From contig JALDRG010000002.1 of NCBI GenBank assembly GCA_031315995.1, positions 248,001 to 312,000 on the forward strand: 64,000 bases of DNA, written 5' to 3'. Of this stretch, positions 8,775-17,784 are shown piece by piece. The notes beneath the pieces were generated by a model. It did no database searches. It saw nothing but the letters and a program-made list of their open reading frames with translations, and was not told the DNA's origin. Each line of letters opens with the position of its first letter. Positions within the stretch are counted from its first letter, which is position 1. Both the position numbers and the translations under genes were made by a program. The stretch is from Nitrospira sp. (lineage in GTDB: Bacteria > Nitrospirota > Nitrospiria > Nitrospirales > Nitrospiraceae).

Positions 8775-9812
8775 TTAGCCTTGAGGCGGGGAAGACGCTG
8801 GTGATTGTGCCGTGGAGGGAATCGACAACTCGAACTCTTGCCACGCCGTACCGCCCTGCCCGTCTTCCGCCATAATCTTCACGCGATGAGTCCCCGCGAC
8901 ACCTGGCGTCACTTTCCAGGTCACGTGCCCCGTCGTCTTGTCGATCATCATCCCTGGCGGTGCCGTCTCTAGCCCATAACTCACGCTATCGCCATCGACA
9001 TCCTGAGCCTGGACGACGTACTCATAGCGCTCCCTATTCGTCAGCGCCGCCGGACTCGATACGATCTGCGGCGGTGAATTGCCCAAGACAATCGGCACCG
9101 ACCGAGCCGGCGCGGCCGCCTCATCCTGATCCCGCGCGATCACTTCAACCGCTACAATATCTTTTCGCCCGAACCCGGCCGTGTCCAGGAAGCCTTCCTC
9201 GCCCTCCTTCACCTGCTTGTCGTTACGCCACCAGCGATACAGATATCGGATGTCATCATGATCGGGATCCAGAGCCTCGACTTTGGCAAGGACCCGACTC
9301 CCCGTTCCAGCCGAATCTGTCTCGATCGCCACATGCGAGACGAGCGGAGGCGTATTTACAACCGTGACCGGCTCAGTACGATACGGAGCACTCTCTAGTT
9401 GGCCATCAAACGCCACCACTTCAAGCGCAACCATATCGCCACGTTTCACATGATCCGCCTGAAGCTCCGGCCCCGTCGCACCCAGTAACGGCGCTCCGTT
9501 GACGAGCCACTGAAATCGTTTGGTAGGCTCGGTACCGTCGGGGTCGTCGGCGGCAACATGAGCAGTGATCGGCCCGGCCAATAGGAGAGGATTGGGAACA
9601 AGGGTCACGAGGCGAACTGTCGGGGGGTGGTTATTGTTCGTGCCGACTCCGGACACCGCCCCATCCTGGGAAGAAGCTGAACAACCCCAGCAGGCAAGCA
9701 CCACAACGGCTGCACAGCCAAGAGAAGTCGCCTGGGGGAAGGCAAGAGAACGGAGTTCCCCCACCCTCCCGTGTATTGCGTGCCCTAAGGCTGTCGTCAC
9801 ATGTTGGTCCAT
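8775..9812 (-). CDS. putative lipoprotein with Ig/cadherin-like domains
   Basis: With the ATG at 9812, which overlaps the pilY1 stop by 16 nt, this is a 345-residue protein. It has a hydrophobic stretch ending in VVVLACWGC, which holds a plausible lipobox (VLAC). The mature part is a string of beta-sandwich modules: two Ig/PKD-like repeats with 'AADDPDGTE' and 'ALDPDHDD', then a He_PIG-like module ('AQDVDGDSVSYGL…TTGHVTWKVTPGVAGTH'). Such modules normally serve in adhesion or as spacers. Its place as the last gene of the PilY1 operon suggests a surface or periplasmic partner of the pilus (inference). The ORF-track start at 9902 is inside pilY1 and unlikely. Confidence 0.7.
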   Translation of the reverse strand: MDQHVTTALGHAIHGRVGELRSLAFPQATSLGCAAVVVLACWGCSASSQDGAVSGVGTNNNHPPTVRLVTLVPNPLLLAGPITAHVAADDPDGTEPTKRFQWLVNGAPLLGATGPELQADHVKRGDMVALEVVAFDGQLESAPYRTEPVTVVNTPPLVSHVAIETDSAGTGSRVLAKVEALDPDHDDIRYLYRWWRNDKQVKEGEEGFLDTAGFGRKDIVAVEVIARDQDEAAAPARSVPIVLGNSPPQIVSSPAALTNRERYEYVVQAQDVDGDSVSYGLETAPPGMMIDKTTGHVTWKVTPGVAGTHRVKIMAEDGQGGTAWQEFELSIPSTAQSPASSPPQG

Positions 9813-12800
9813 GAAAAGTACCGGCTCCGTGGATCGATCGCAACATTGGCACCGATATTCGAACTCGGAAGACCTCCGGGCGATCCTCCACCGAACCCGC
9901 AAGTCGCACAGTCGCCGAAGTTTCCTTGGCTCATGTTGATGAGGAGGCCGAACGGACTACCGCCGTCGCGTCCTGAGCCCATGTGCACGACGATACCGAA
10001 CGCCAATCCTTCTCCCAATGAGCCGAACTTATTGACTGTTTGGTTCGCACCGGACGCAGCGGTTCCGATGATCGGCTCTTGATACGCACTCCCTGTCTTA
10101 TAGAAGAGTGCCCAGAGTCGGCTTGTTCCGGAAGAAACGCAGATGTCATTCGTCGGGATAAAGGTGGGAAAAAATACCACCCCTCCGAATACCGTCGGAC
10201 TACTCACCGCCCGTTCACCGATGCCGTATGGAACCGGCTGCGACGGTGGGTTGGCCGGTTCGACTAACTTAGTTACCCATCCGTCCTTGCTCTGCACCAG
10301 TCCGATCAACCCGGTAAAGGTCGTCGCGCCAGTGACCCCGGACACCTGATTGGTGCCGCTTGCCTGCCCGCAATCGCCGATCCCGACCACACAGACCGTG
10401 GCATTCGAGACATCCACGAGATCATTGACCATGCAGTTAAGCGGACCGGCCGATTGATTGCACCCGGCATTGAGCACCGAGTCTTTTAACCCAACGAAGT
10501 ACTGGGTCGACACATCCGTCTTATCGGACTTGCTGTAATATCGCCCGCTGCCCGCAAAAACCCACACATTGGCGGCATCGTCAACCGTAACGGATGGGGC
10601 AGTCGCAACCGGACCCATCTCCGCCCCGGACACAAACGTATCCAACATCTCGGTGGGCACGCGGCCACCTCCTGACGCAATGCCCCACTGAGCAGGATTG
10701 GTGACCGTGCCGAACTTTGCCGTGACTCCCCCGGCTCCCATGGTCAAACGATACATCTTCCCACGCCAGGGCAGAGCACCATCATTGATCACGCGCCCGA
10801 AATAGACCACGTCATGACGATAATCGAGGTCTCGATCGAATGCCGTCATATCCCCAAGATAGGAATTCCAGGACCCCACCGTATACGTTGTCACTAGGCT
10901 ATTGCTGCTACCTGGTCCTGTGGCGAGATCGATAACAAAGATCTTTGCGGCTTGCGCCACGCTGGCGTCATACCCAGTCGGGCCAGACCCGACCACCATA
11001 TGCCACTTCGCATTCGTATTACTCGCCTTCGCGTCGGCGGCTGGATTCACGCGGACCACGGCCGGCACACTGGTCGTGAGCCCCAAATTCGGACTGCTGA
11101 ATGACCAGAGCAGTTTTGGGGCATCCGGATTGGTGATATCCATCGCAAAATACGAACTATAGAAGGTGTAATCCGTTCCGCTGACATTGACCGTCATCGG
11201 GGGCGCACCGGTCCCGGCCACACAGGCGCCGCAACTCCCACCCATTCTGAATCCGCCGATCAAGATCGTGCCCCATCCGTTGGGATGATCGGTATCCGCA
11301 GTGAAGATCCGCACATCCGCCACTTTGAGCGGCAGGTCGACATAGTAGGCATGTTGGTAGTCGGCACGGCTTAAAAACTCAAGCTGCGGAAGGAGTTCAT
11401 AGGGCACAAACCCCCACAACTCATCCCCCAATGGGGCTCCGCTGGAATTGTCCGACGGAGCCGTGGTGAACCAGCCGTGTTCAGTCGTATTCGCGGGAGC
11501 GGAGGCACTCACATCGTCGCCGGGGTGGTAATAGCCGGCGTTGAACGCATGCAGCATCCCGTCGTTTCCCCCGACATACGCCACCTGTCTGCGGTTGTAC
11601 CACTTCTGGAGAAACGCCGAATAACTCTGATCTCCGTAGATTGCGTCATGGCGATCCCTGGGCCCTGCCACAACGGTCGGGGTCGAGTGAATCACATCCC
11701 CCAGTTTCCAGACTTTTAACGTTCCGCTCCCGGCCGGAACCTGGAGACGGCGATCCCTAGTTCCAGCTTGTTCCAGACAAGTGGCCGGATCACAACCGCG
11801 CACAAAATTAATGATCTTGGTTCCCTCGGCACTCGACGTCGCGCGAAGATATGGTCGAAGGGTCGTCTCGTTCGTCGTTGAAAATGCCATCTGCTCACCG
11901 GAATCAACCACCCCGTCATGATCCGAGTCGACCCAGGTGAGGATGGTACGAGTTGAGGAATCCTTCAAAGCCAGCCGTTTACCGGCTTCCCAGATTGGAA
12001 GGATGTCGCTCAACAATTGCCCGCAGGGATTGCAGTCGGCCACCGTCACTTGGTTGTCGCCATTTTGGTCGTTCGGCAACCCGTCTCCGTCGCTATCGAC
12101 ATATTTATCGACTTTTACGGAATTCGATACCGAATCAAAGCGCGTCTTGATGATCTTGTCGACCTTGTAGTCGAGACGACCATCTTGATTTGTATCCTCA
12201 CGGGTATTGCCGAAGGTATCGATGAACAGGGCCTGCGTATAGCCCGTCCATTTCACGTCACTGAGCGTGGAGGGTTCGATCGTGCTGGGATAGAAATAGG
12301 ATTGGTACAACGCGCCTTCGCCGGTCGAGGCCGTCGCCAGCACGGAGACGGACGAACCCGAAGCGCTCCGCCTGAGAATACTCGCGATCGTTGCCAGGAG
12401 CTTATCCTGCAGGTCATCCACATTGGAGGATTCAAAATAAGCATCCGGAATGCCGTCTGGCGTTGCCGCCCCAGTGAGATTGTTCTCCTTGTCCCACTCG
12501 CTGGTTTGCGGAATACCGTCTCCGTTCGAATCCTCGAATCCGCCCAACCGAGCGGTTTGAGCCAGAATCCCTCGGCCATTTATGTTTCCAAAGGCGAAGA
12601 ATGAGTACACCGTCAGGCTCTGAGTGCCGGCGATGCAGTGCCCGGTCACCCCTAACCCTGCGATCGTACCATCACTCGTACCACTACAAGGGCGCAGATC
12701 GCTCGTATGAGCCCAATAGGCCACATCATCCAAATAGTGGCTGCCGCTGTCGGCATAGTCGGTCTTGTGCTCGGCGAGCAAATCGCTGAACGGCGTCGCC

Positions 12801-14212
12801 GCATTCGTATTGCACGTTCCATTAATCGGGCGCGGAGGCGCTGCGCTATCACTCCCATTGCAATGCTGCCCATGGTGAGTATGCGCGTAGTCCTGGAGTC
12901 CCGTCGGAATATTCTGGTCTTGGGTCGGTTCGCCGTCTGTAAACACAATCACAAACGTTCGGCAACAGGCCACGACCTGAGAACTCGCGGACCAGGGCGG
13001 CGTATGGTTTTGTCCAAAAAAATATGGATCGCGGCCGCAGGCATTTGTGATGTATCCTGCCGGACAAGTTTCAGAGCCGACCAATGCCGTTACTTCACTC
13101 GTTCCAATGGATCCAGCGCCGTTCGTGGCAAAATTGACGCCATTCGAAATCCCTCCCGAGAACGCAATCGGATAGACATAGCCGGTCGCGAAGGTGGATT
13201 GGATCTGCGCGACATAGCGGGCCGTTTCATACAACGCCTCACTGAGAGGAGTCCAGGTCGAGGGATATGACTCCTGGACCGCATCGACCATGGCGGCTGT
13301 GTTCGTCGTGAATGTTTCAACTCCAGTTCCTGACCAATCGATAGACTGGCGCGACCCGGCCCCGACCAGCATGCGCGCGCCTTCACTGCTGGACTTAAAC
13401 TCCACTAACCCGAACCGTGCTTTGCTTCCGATTTGCTGAACAACACCGGTCGGTTCGGTCGAATACCCGACTTTCAATTCGTATTTACGAACACTGAATG
13501 AATCGCCGCAGTTGTTATTGAAGGACGTATCGTTATCGACGCAGAAATATGCGCTGTCCACACCAATCGAAATCGTTGCTGGATTACTCCCTCTGTCGGC
13601 TGATGGTATTCGTCCCACATAGGTGTTCGCGCCGGTACCGCCGCCATAGTTGACGTCAGCGCGTTCCGTATTCACCCCTTGTGCCTGCGCACGAACGGTT
13701 TTCAGAGCCGGCGTCCCGCTGCTTGGGCACGTTCCATCCGTCGCCCTAGCACTGAAACAGTCTCCGCCGATCATCGCGCGCTTTACCGCGTCGAAGCGGC
13801 GCAAGGTGGCCCAGTTTAGGAAATTCCCATCCCACTCCGTATCCGGACAGGCGGTAGCCACTGTCGCCTTGCCGGTCCCATTTTCGAACCGAACATCAGT
13901 CGTGTCATAGACATAACAGCGCAACGAATCAAAGTACCCGGAGTATCGTGTAGTGTTGGTCCATGTCGTTGTCGTTGAGGTACTGCCATCCGCCAATGTT
14001 CCGCACGACGTCGATTCACAGGCTCGATTGCTCATGCTGCCTGAATTGTCCATCACGACAATGATATTAGGTGTGGTCGCATTCGACACGAAGGCCGGTA
14101 CGGCGGTGTAGTCGGCATTGGAAACGACCGCTGCTGCATCCCCGGGTCTCAGCAGGGCAGCACTCAGGCTTCCGGCCACCAGCATCACAGCAACAAGGGT
14201 TCGTCGATTCAT
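9797..14212 (-). CDS. pilY1: PilY1-like type IV pilus tip adhesin/assembly protein
   Basis: PilY1 primes pilus assembly together with minor pilins and acts as a tip adhesin and mechanosensor. The 1471 residues include a Sec signal peptide, an N-terminal von Willebrand A region with the MIDAS motif DNSGS (about 55-59), and a C-terminal quinoprotein-like beta-propeller ('VAYVGGNDGMLHAFNAG'). In the propeller, DRDLDYRHD (about 1122-1130) fits the DxDxDxxxD calcium loop of PilY1. Four further DxDxDG/DxNxDG loops lie between VWA and propeller, near 557, 671, 705 and 760. AAGGAGG stands 9 nt before the ATG. It follows pilX and the small exported protein gene. Confidence 0.92.
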   Translation of the reverse strand: MNRRTLVAVMLVAGSLSAALLRPGDAAAVVSNADYTAVPAFVSNATTPNIIVVMDNSGSMSNRACESTSCGTLADGSTSTTTTWTNTTRYSGYFDSLRCYVYDTTDVRFENGTGKATVATACPDTEWDGNFLNWATLRRFDAVKRAMIGGDCFSARATDGTCPSSGTPALKTVRAQAQGVNTERADVNYGGGTGANTYVGRIPSADRGSNPATISIGVDSAYFCVDNDTSFNNNCGDSFSVRKYELKVGYSTEPTGVVQQIGSKARFGLVEFKSSSEGARMLVGAGSRQSIDWSGTGVETFTTNTAAMVDAVQESYPSTWTPLSEALYETARYVAQIQSTFATGYVYPIAFSGGISNGVNFATNGAGSIGTSEVTALVGSETCPAGYITNACGRDPYFFGQNHTPPWSASSQVVACCRTFVIVFTDGEPTQDQNIPTGLQDYAHTHHGQHCNGSDSAAPPRPINGTCNTNAATPFSDLLAEHKTDYADSGSHYLDDVAYWAHTSDLRPCSGTSDGTIAGLGVTGHCIAGTQSLTVYSFFAFGNINGRGILAQTARLGGFEDSNGDGIPQTSEWDKENNLTGAATPDGIPDAYFESSNVDDLQDKLLATIASILRRSASGSSVSVLATASTGEGALYQSYFYPSTIEPSTLSDVKWTGYTQALFIDTFGNTREDTNQDGRLDYKVDKIIKTRFDSVSNSVKVDKYVDSDGDGLPNDQNGDNQVTVADCNPCGQLLSDILPIWEAGKRLALKDSSTRTILTWVDSDHDGVVDSGEQMAFSTTNETTLRPYLRATSSAEGTKIINFVRGCDPATCLEQAGTRDRRLQVPAGSGTLKVWKLGDVIHSTPTVVAGPRDRHDAIYGDQSYSAFLQKWYNRRQVAYVGGNDGMLHAFNAGYYHPGDDVSASAPANTTEHGWFTTAPSDNSSGAPLGDELWGFVPYELLPQLEFLSRADYQHAYYVDLPLKVADVRIFTADTDHPNGWGTILIGGFRMGGSCGACVAGTGAPPMTVNVSGTDYTFYSSYFAMDITNPDAPKLLWSFSSPNLGLTTSVPAVVRVNPAADAKASNTNAKWHMVVGSGPTGYDASVAQAAKIFVIDLATGPGSSNSLVTTYTVGSWNSYLGDMTAFDRDLDYRHDVVYFGRVINDGALPWRGKMYRLTMGAGGVTAKFGTVTNPAQWGIASGGGRVPTEMLDTFVSGAEMGPVATAPSVTVDDAANVWVFAGSGRYYSKSDKTDVSTQYFVGLKDSVLNAGCNQSAGPLNCMVNDLVDVSNATVCVVGIGDCGQASGTNQVSGVTGATTFTGLIGLVQSKDGWVTKLVEPANPPSQPVPYGIGERAVSSPTVFGGVVFFPTFIPTNDICVSSGTSRLWALFYKTGSAYQEPIIGTAASGANQTVNKFGSLGEGLAFGIVVHMGSGRDGGSPFGLLINMSQGNFGDCATCGFGGGSPGGLPSSNIGANVAIDPRSRYFSWTNM

Positions 14213-14289
14213 GCGTTCTTCCTCCTTATCTCAAGCAGGACAACAGCCGACAATTTCCGGCTACGAGTTGAGACAAGACCTTTCATGCT

Positions 14290-14604
14290 CTATTGCGGTA
14301 ACATGACCACCATTTTGTCAATGTGGCCTTCTTTGAGATGAAACTTGACGAGCGAGGTCGGAATGATCCGCTCGAGTTCAAGTAGTTCTCCTTCGTGATT
14401 CACCACCACCACCATGGACTTCAACACATAGCTCCGACCGTCGATCCGAATCGTCGATCCCTGCACCTCATCGATCACGCCGGACTGAAACCCGACCGTT
14501 GAAAACGGCATGGTGATGTCGGTCTGTGCCAAACTGAGGGATGGCATAGAGGCCAGCACCAGTACCACTACGCCGAGTGCCCCGATGATGAGTGTGCGCT
14601 TCAT
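14290..14604 (-). CDS. small exported protein of the pilus operon, unknown function
   Basis: This 104-residue protein has a clear Sec signal peptide (MKRTLIIGALGVVVLVLASMPSLSLAQ). The mature part of about 75 residues is rich in beta strands ('SGVIDEVQGSTIRIDGRSYVL…') and reads like a small SH3- or OB-type barrel. I picked the ATG at 14604 because GGGGGAG lies 9 nt upstream; the ATG at 14610 is too close. It lies between pilX and pilY1 and is co-directional with tight spacing, so a role in presenting or folding PilY1 or the minor pilins is plausible but inferred. I do not recognise a named family. Confidence 0.6.
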   Translation of the reverse strand: MKRTLIIGALGVVVLVLASMPSLSLAQTDITMPFSTVGFQSGVIDEVQGSTIRIDGRSYVLKSMVVVVNHEGELLELERIIPTSLVKFHLKEGHIDKMVVMLPQ

Positions 14605-14620
14605 CGCCATACGCTCCCCC

Positions 14621-15268
14621 TCAGTTGATTTTCTTCACACATGTGTCGCCGTCCAAACACCCATACACCGACGTGACTGTGCTATTGGAACCGGTCGCCG
14701 CATTGCTGGCCACACAGGTAATGCGATAGACATGCTCGGTTGCCGGCGTCCCAGTTCCTTGCGCACTTTTCGCATGTGTATAGAGAAGATCGATATCGCC
14801 GTTGATGGTGAACCCGGGCAGATTCGTCATGACAAAGTTCGGGTCCGCATTCGCAGAATCAGCAAAATTCACGGCGGGTGTATTTGCCGGAGCCGGCGAC
14901 GGAAGGTCGTAGGCATATATCTCGGCGTAGAGCGTGCTCGCATTCGCCGCTGGAACCGGACCAGTCGGCGCGACGAACGAGGCCGGGAGCACTCCTGGAG
15001 GCGATAGCGTTTGCTGAATGATATTGACGGCGAGGCCTTCGCATGAATCCGCTGCCGCCACCACCGCTTCCGTACTGCGAAAAAATCCCGCCATCCGATT
15101 CTCCATGCTGGTCACGGTAATGGAGGCGATGCCGAGTATGGTGAGAATCAACAACATCAACATCACCGTGAGCAACGCGATGCCCCGCTGATTCTTCACC
15201 CCGGTAGTTTTTTGCTCGTGCCCCGCATGGGTCGTGCCCGGTCGCAGATTCATCACAGCGTCTCTCAT
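14621..15268 (-). CDS. pilX: PilX-like minor pilin
   Basis: The protein (215 aa) has the N-terminal PilX signature: 'RGIALLTVMLMLLILTILGIAS' followed by 'MENRMAGFFRSTEAVVAAADSCEG'. PilX proteins are non-canonical minor pilins that join PilV, PilW and FimU in the tip complex. The ATG shares its first base with the pilW stop (TAATG), which supports this start and translational coupling. A C-terminal pair of Cys residues (YGCLDGDTC) may form a disulfide. Confidence 0.85.
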   Translation of the reverse strand: MRDAVMNLRPGTTHAGHEQKTTGVKNQRGIALLTVMLMLLILTILGIASITVTSMENRMAGFFRSTEAVVAAADSCEGLAVNIIQQTLSPPGVLPASFVAPTGPVPAANASTLYAEIYAYDLPSPAPANTPAVNFADSANADPNFVMTNLPGFTINGDIDLLYTHAKSAQGTGTPATEHVYRITCVASNAATGSNSTVTSVYGCLDGDTCVKKIN

Positions 15269-16374
15269 TACAGGTTTCTCGGCTGAATCGTGCGGATCAT
15301 CACTCGCCGACGTTGTTGCTGATAGACGCTGGCGTCATAGGTTGAATCCGTCGATGGATTATGGTCACCGACGATCACAGGGCCCATGGTGTTGACGGCT
15401 TTGCTTCCCTTCTCATCAAGGCCGTCATCCGCGTTCACCGGTCTGACAACCAAGCTGACTTGCGCCATTCTGATTTTATCCGGCGTCCATGGCGTAATCG
15501 CCCATGCGCTGTTGGAGACAAAATCTCCCTGCGTGAACGTCGGGAAACCCGAAGATGAGGATGCATCGTGATCATCTACGACCCCGTCAGGAAACAAGGG
15601 ATTGGGAGCGGCCTGATTACACCCGTCACAGGCGTAGGTGACCTGTAAGTCTTCTACACCGTCGACAAGAGGCACATTGTTGCGTACCAGGCAGGGGGTA
15701 TTACTTCCGCAGGTGGCCGGCGTATTCGCCACGACTTGATACCGCACACACTGCATCAAATACACAGGCGTCCCGATCGGAAATTGTCCATCAACGAAGT
15801 TTCCAGTACCGAACCCAAGTGAAGTCGCGTTGACGACCTGCACCGTTTTTGACAATGCCCCTCCGATGGAAATCGTGGATCCCACGACAAGACCCTGCGC
15901 CACCATCTCGGTAATGGCGGCCCCAGACAGGCTAATGGCGTTGTCGTACGTTCGATTGTTCGGCGTTCCCCCGACCGCCGCCGTCAGCGTCCATCCCGCA
16001 GTATTCACCGGCAGCACCATCGACACCGCATCTGGTCCGGTATCGGCGCCGGTCGGCGTTTGGTCCTGAGGGAGCAGTCCCACCGGCTTGACGATGGCGC
16101 CGATGGTGGCATTGCATGCGCCCACCGATCTCGTGGATGGATCGGTGGCGTTATAGTTGTAGCCGGCCAACTTGATATCTCGACCGATCAAGTCGATGGC
16201 CAATCGAACGTTCTGCTGCGTATCCGCCACCTGCGTATTGACGATGTTGGCACGATTCGAGGTGACCACCGTGGTCATCGTCGCCGTCACGATGACCACC
16301 GTGATTAAGACAGCTGCCATCAGCTCGACTAGCGTAAAGCCCTGCTGGTTCGATTCGAGTCTAGACATAGTCAT
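15268..16374 (-). CDS. pilW: PilW-like minor pilin
   Basis: This 368-residue prepilin has a class III signal peptide, QQG|FTLVELMAAVLITVVIVTATM, that PilD would cut after Gly; the +5 Glu is present. The body matches PilW-type minor pilins, with 'IGRDIKLAGYNYN' and 'VVRPVNADDG'-like segments. The ORF track starts at 16605, but the ATG at 16374 sits 14 nt after the pilV stop and gives a normal leader. The ORF beyond it overlaps pilV out of frame. Confidence 0.88.
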   Translation of the reverse strand: MTMSRLESNQQGFTLVELMAAVLITVVIVTATMTTVVTSNRANIVNTQVADTQQNVRLAIDLIGRDIKLAGYNYNATDPSTRSVGACNATIGAIVKPVGLLPQDQTPTGADTGPDAVSMVLPVNTAGWTLTAAVGGTPNNRTYDNAISLSGAAITEMVAQGLVVGSTISIGGALSKTVQVVNATSLGFGTGNFVDGQFPIGTPVYLMQCVRYQVVANTPATCGSNTPCLVRNNVPLVDGVEDLQVTYACDGCNQAAPNPLFPDGVVDDHDASSSSGFPTFTQGDFVSNSAWAITPWTPDKIRMAQVSLVVRPVNADDGLDEKGSKAVNTMGPVIVGDHNPSTDSTYDASVYQQQRRRVMIRTIQPRNL

Positions 16375-16388
16375 GCCCCACGCTGCGC

Positions 16389-16913
16389 CTATTCCGGCGC
16401 GACCATCGTCGTAAATACCGCGGTCTTGGTCCGAACCGTGCTCACATCCGACTGCCGGGTCTGCCAACTCACCGTAACGGTAACCAGGAAACGGTTCATC
16501 GTGACCGGATTGGCCGTGGGATCCGGATCGAGACGGGTTGCGGTGACTAGCCCAGCGGCACCCTGCAGACCGGAACCAGCCATGAGCGCTTGCCATTGCA
16601 CGCAATCACCCAAGGCCATGCGTTGCGTACTCGCGCTCTGTGCGCAGGCCGCAGCAGTGTTGGTATTGTGGTAATCCAAGACACGTTGCCGGTTGTTTTG
16701 AATCCGCTCTGCCATATCGGCGGCGAGATTTGTGACGCGCGACAGGTCGTTGGCATCGACATTCTTTCCCAGCGACATCCCTGAGAGACCAGCCAATCCC
16801 AGCAGTCCGACCGACAGCACACCCGCCGCCACCATCACTTCCAACAGCGTAAAACCCTGCTGCAGGGTCGCGATTAGCCTTACCGAGCTATGTGGCGCCA
16901 TCACCTGTTTCAT
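16389..16913 (-). CDS. pilV: PilV-like minor pilin
   Basis: The protein (174 aa) begins with a prepilin leader QQG|FTLLEVMVAAGVLSVGLLGLAGLSG and then 'NLAADMAERIQNNRQRVLDY', both typical of PilV. PilV joins the minor-pilin complex that initiates pilus assembly. I used the ATG at 16913, 7 nt after the FimT stop; the track's start at 16943 would overlap the upstream gene. Confidence 0.87.
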   Translation of the reverse strand: MKQVMAPHSSVRLIATLQQGFTLLEVMVAAGVLSVGLLGLAGLSGMSLGKNVDANDLSRVTNLAADMAERIQNNRQRVLDYHNTNTAAACAQSASTQRMALGDCVQWQALMAGSGLQGAAGLVTATRLDPDPTANPVTMNRFLVTVTVSWQTRQSDVSTVRTKTAVFTTMVAPE

Positions 16914-16920
16914 TTGGTCT

Positions 16921-17424
16921 CTACGGGCACGTCGCGTGAGCACACCAGTTCACCTTGCCTGACGGAGTGACGAGCACGGAATAGATCATGCCCTGTTGAG
17001 ACACCAGCGTGAGCGGTACATTCGCAGCCGATCCGCTCAACCCCTGCTGAGTAAATTGAACCGTCGGACCACCCGTGAAGGCGACGACGGTCTGCGGCAA
17101 CACCACAGGCGTTAACGCGCCCCCGAAATCGACATTCACCTTGCCGGACACGAGGGCCAAGGTCACAGTGACGGCAAGGTTCCGATTCATCGCCGCCATA
17201 CGAGCCAGGTTCAGACTGCCGGCCAATTCCGTTGTGGCTTGCTTCAGCTGGTAGCGCGCTTTCCATTGTAGGTAGTTGGGGATGGCCACCATCGCCAGGA
17301 TGCCGACAATCGCAACCGCAATCATCACCTCGATCAGGGTGAAACCCTTCCGACAGCGGACAGCGGAGGACCATCGATGATGGTTAGAGACACACATGGC
17401 AACAGCCAGATGAGCAAGTGCCAT
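16921..17424 (-). CDS. fimT: FimT/GspH-type minor pseudopilin
   Basis: This 167-residue prepilin has the cleavage site RKG|FTLIEVMIAVAIVGILAMVAIPNYL, then the GspH/FimT pattern 'LNLARMAAMNRNLAVTVT' and a C-terminal 'YSVLVTPSGKVNW' segment. The leader is unusually long (about 27 residues even from the ATG at 17424). That start is supported by AGGAGG about 11 nt upstream; ATG 17397 is a possible shorter start. It is the first gene of the fimT-pilV-pilW-pilX-small protein-pilY1-lipoprotein operon. Confidence 0.85.
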   Translation of the reverse strand: MALAHLAVAMCVSNHHRWSSAVRCRKGFTLIEVMIAVAIVGILAMVAIPNYLQWKARYQLKQATTELAGSLNLARMAAMNRNLAVTVTLALVSGKVNVDFGGALTPVVLPQTVVAFTGGPTVQFTQQGLSGSAANVPLTLVSQQGMIYSVLVTPSGKVNWCAHATCP

Positions 17425-17784
17425 GCCGATGATTTCCTCCTCGAATCGCGGGCTAACAGATTGATATTTCAAGTCCGTTCATCATAAAGAGCGTACAATT
17501 CCGAGCGTTCTAGGATCACACCGATGACAATTTTTGTCGGATTTCTGGCGTTTTTTATCCAGAACGACAGGCAAGGATTACGTCATTCGTGAAACGTAAC
17601 GACGTCTCAACCTGGTCCTTGAGGCTGGCGCGACAGGAACATCAAACCCCGAGGTGAGATGCGGGTCGAACAGGCAGTGGCTGGGGACTCACTCGCGAAC
17701 ATTCCTACGGGCAGGAACTGCGCTTAATGGAGAGAACCACGACGAGGCGAGCAGCGGGACAGCCGAGATACGGATGCGACGCCG
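17425..17784. other. intergenic region between pilB and fimT
   Basis: About 360 nt separate the pilB stop from the fimT start, the largest gap in the pilus locus, so a promoter for the distal minor-pilin operon is expected here. I could not find a convincing sigma-70 or sigma-54 match on the minus strand. The only structured elements I see are a short palindrome GACAA-ttt-TTGTC (17526-17538) and a weak hairpin (TTCCT…AGGAA) near 17700. No ORF with coding character is visible. Confidence 0.5.
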
